Shown here in pieces: positions 62,404 to 64,000 of a DNA stretch of 64,000 nt (its first letter is position 1; every line of letters starts with the position of its first letter). The DNA is taken from NCBI RefSeq assembly GCF_018688155.1, contig NZ_CP061312.1, positions 1,054,001 through 1,118,000 of the forward strand. Reading direction: 5' to 3'. The notes beneath the pieces are model-generated. The model ran no database searches. It was not told where the DNA came from and saw only the letters and a program-made list of their open reading frames with translations. This DNA comes from Polynucleobacter sp. AP-Sving-400A-A2 (lineage in GTDB: Bacteria; Pseudomonadota; Gammaproteobacteria; Burkholderiales; Burkholderiaceae). The translations under genes were made by a program, and so were the position numbers.

Positions 62404-62826
62404 ATGATTATTCATTGCCCGCATTGCAATAAAGGGAACCGTGTTCCTGCTGAAAAACTCAATCAAACGCCTGTCTGCGGAGCTTGTCAACAAGAACTCC
62501 TATCGCTCCCGATTAATGCCACAGCAGCTAACTTTAGCGAACTCGTCACTCAATCTACGCTGCCAGTGATAGTCGATTTCTGGGCACCATGGTGCGGGCC
62601 CTGCAAGATGTTTGGACCCATTTTTCAGGGAAGTGCCATTGCCCATGCAAATCAAGTTTTGTTTGTAAAAGTAAACACCGAAGCAGAGCAGCTACTTGGG
62701 TCGCAATGGAATATCCGCTCAATCCCAACCCTGGCGGCATTTAAGGGTGGCAAAGAAGTGCACCGTGCTAGTGGTGCTCTACCGCCAGCCGAACTAGAGC
62801 AATTTGTTAAGCAGTTGACTATTTAG
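62404..62826 (+). CDS. trxC: Thioredoxin 2 (TrxC type)
   Basis: The 140-residue protein has an N-terminal zinc finger with C5, C8, C25 and C28, followed by a thioredoxin domain with the active site WCGPC (C64, C67). TrxC-type thioredoxins are induced by oxidative stress in other bacteria. GAGGAG-like sequence (TGAGGAGTCAAG) precedes the ATG. Its last eight bases overlap the convergent rlmB stop. Confidence 0.95.
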   Translation: MIIHCPHCNKGNRVPAEKLNQTPVCGACQQELLSLPINATAANFSELVTQSTLPVIVDFWAPWCGPCKMFGPIFQGSAIAHANQVLFVKVNTEAEQLLGSQWNIRSIPTLAAFKGGKEVHRASGALPPAELEQFVKQLTI

Positions 62827-63574
62827 ACTCTTTAGATAAACGCTGTCTTAGCGCCTCATACAAACAGACGCCACTGGCAACGGATACGTTCAGACTCTCT
62901 ACAACACCCTTCATCGGAATACGTACCAACTCATCACAAGTCTCACGGGTTAAGCGGCGCATGCCCTCACCCTCTGCACCCATAACAATACCTATGGGGC
63001 CAGTCAGATCTAAATCATAGATCGATTTTTCAGCTTCATCATCGGTGCCGATGAGCCAAACACCCGCTTCTTGCATTTCTTTCATGCTTCGAACCAGATT
63101 GGTGACGGTAATGACAGGCATTACCTCAGAAGCGCCGCTCGATACTTTACTCACAGTAGCATTAATTGAGGCCGAACGATCTTTAGGAATCACTATAGCA
63201 TCTACACCAGCACCATCAGCCACGCGCAAGCATGCACCAAAGTTATGAGGATCGGTTACACCATCCAAGACCAAGAACATTACCTTGCTTTGATTGCTTT
63301 CTGCATCCTCTACTACCTCAGTAATGGTCCTAGCAATGGTCATCTTCTCGGCCAGTGCAACCACCCCTTGATGGCGATCATGACCTGCGAGTTTGTGAAG
63401 ACGTTCTGCATCGGCGGCATGTAATCTTTCACCTAGAATTTCTTCGGCTTGCTTAAGAAAATCACCCATACGGCGATCACGCCGGCTAGGATCAAAATAA
63501 ACTGACTTCAGACTTGCTGCATCCACTCGTAAGCGCGCTTGTACTGCATGAAAACCAACTAATATTTGCTTCAT
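62819..63574 (-). CDS. rlmB: 23S rRNA (guanosine-2251-2'-O)-methyltransferase RlmB
   Basis: The 251-residue SPOUT enzyme has LVLDGVTDPHNFGACLR, VIPKDRSASINATVSKVSSGA, the IGIVMGAEGEGM motif and the knot segment LNVSVASGVCLYEALRQR. The N-terminal domain (residues 1-75) binds RNA. It follows rnr by 29 bp, the rnr-rlmB arrangement seen in many proteobacteria. Confidence 0.96.
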   Translation of the reverse strand: MKQILVGFHAVQARLRVDAASLKSVYFDPSRRDRRMGDFLKQAEEILGERLHAADAERLHKLAGHDRHQGVVALAEKMTIARTITEVVEDAESNQSKVMFLVLDGVTDPHNFGACLRVADGAGVDAIVIPKDRSASINATVSKVSSGASEVMPVITVTNLVRSMKEMQEAGVWLIGTDDEAEKSIYDLDLTGPIGIVMGAEGEGMRRLTRETCDELVRIPMKGVVESLNVSVASGVCLYEALRQRLSKESK

Positions 63575-63603
63575 ATTTACTTATCTCGATCTGATATTGA
63601 TAC

Positions 63604-64000
63604 TTATTTACGACGCGCTTTAGTGCTGCGAACAGGTGGTTTTGTGCCTGCCGGTTTGCCGGCAGGTCTTGTGGGCTTCCCAGACTTCGCAACTTTACTT
63701 GCGGTTCGTCCAGCTTGATTCTTGGATTGATTTGCGCCAAGATTACCAGCAGATTTGGCGGCATTTACATTTAAACCAGAATGCTTCTGCGGTTCCTTGC
63801 TACCAGAGCGACCTTTTTTAGAGGCAGCTTTTTTATTGGGTCTACCGGTATCGCTTGCCAACACAATTTGGCGACGATTAGTAGTGCCACCTGGCTCTAA
63901 GCCAACCGATTTGACCAAACTAAATTCAATTTTACGCGCATCTAAGTCCACTCGACTGACCAATACATGAACCCGGTCACCTAAGCGATACCGAATACCC
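63604..64000 (-). CDS. rnr: Ribonuclease R, C-terminal part (cut by the window)
   Basis: The minus-strand frame is open to the right edge and carries the last strand of an S1 domain (YRLGDRVHVLVSRVD and ARKIEFSLV) followed by a basic, lysine-rich, low-complexity tail of about 95 residues. Both features are characteristic of RNase R, a 3'-to-5' exoribonuclease. Only about 132 residues are visible. Adjacency to rlmB supports the call. Confidence 0.85.
   Translation of the reverse strand, partial: GIRYRLGDRVHVLVSRVDLDARKIEFSLVKSVGLEPGGTTNRRQIVLASDTGRPNKKAASKKGRSGSKEPQKHSGLNVNAAKSAGNLGANQSKNQAGRTASKVAKSGKPTRPAGKPAGTKPPVRSTKARRK

Overview
The window looks like the chromosome of a betaproteobacterium of the Burkholderiaceae, most likely Polynucleobacter or a close relative. 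Evidence: the run thrS-infC-rpmI-rplT-pheS-pheT-ihfA-MerR gene; the order lysC-tilS-accA-glycosylase-cysS; two Bug-type periplasmic binding proteins; a 2-oxoglutarate dehydrogenase operon in the order sucA-odhB-lpdA followed by zapE; and base composition that is modest for this family. Recognition rests on protein motifs and gene order; no database search was possible. LAYOUT. 1-8.5 kb: end of an FAH-family gene, trhP, a membrane protein, an outer-membrane transporter-like protein, fadD, a nucleosidase facing apt, a yqjD-yqjE-yqjK-like envelope trio, a zinc-ribbon Smr protein, a small exported protein, and a 59-residue helix-turn-helix/zinc protein gene too short for ordinary ORF cut-offs. 8.6-15.9 kb: an accessory catabolic cluster (amidase, Bug receptor, acyl-CoA synthetase, citrate-synthase-fold protein, two short-chain dehydrogenases, second Bug receptor) that abuts the 3' end of a tRNA-Ser gene. 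16-18.1 kb: lysC, then a RHH/ParE-type toxin-antitoxin module with a clear promoter and palindromic operator. 18.1-34.2 kb: housekeeping genes (tilS, accA, an AlkA-like glycosylase, cysS, a TPR lipoprotein, ppiB, lpxH, suhB, trmJ, cysE, slyD, roxA, a small Ala/Pro lipoprotein, bamC, dapA, a methyltransferase, trpS, a PHP phosphoesterase). 34.2-41.8 kb: zapE and the 2-oxoglutarate dehydrogenase operon with a structured leader, divergent from an excisionase-type HTH protein with a receiver-like domain. 41.9-50.7 kb: an H-NS-like gene, a thioesterase, tRNA-Pro, the translation operon and tRNA-Val. 50.6-60 kb: relA, a cation-efflux transporter fused to an alpha/beta hydrolase, hrpA and, divergently, argA with an apparently near-leaderless promoter. 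60-64 kb: yggX, a candidate structured small RNA with its own promoter and terminator, rpiA, tal, trxC, rlmB and the end of rnr. HOW THE GENES WORK TOGETHER. Most of the window is core metabolism and translation. The parts most likely to hold something new are the 8.25-15.9 kb accessory block, the transporter-hydrolase fusion at 52.7-54.5 kb and the small RNA candidate at 60.4-60.6 kb. No CRISPR array, transposase, integrase or prophage genes were seen. No stretch longer than 300 bases lacks a gene; the longest gap (40853-41147) holds the sucA leader and a divergent promoter region.
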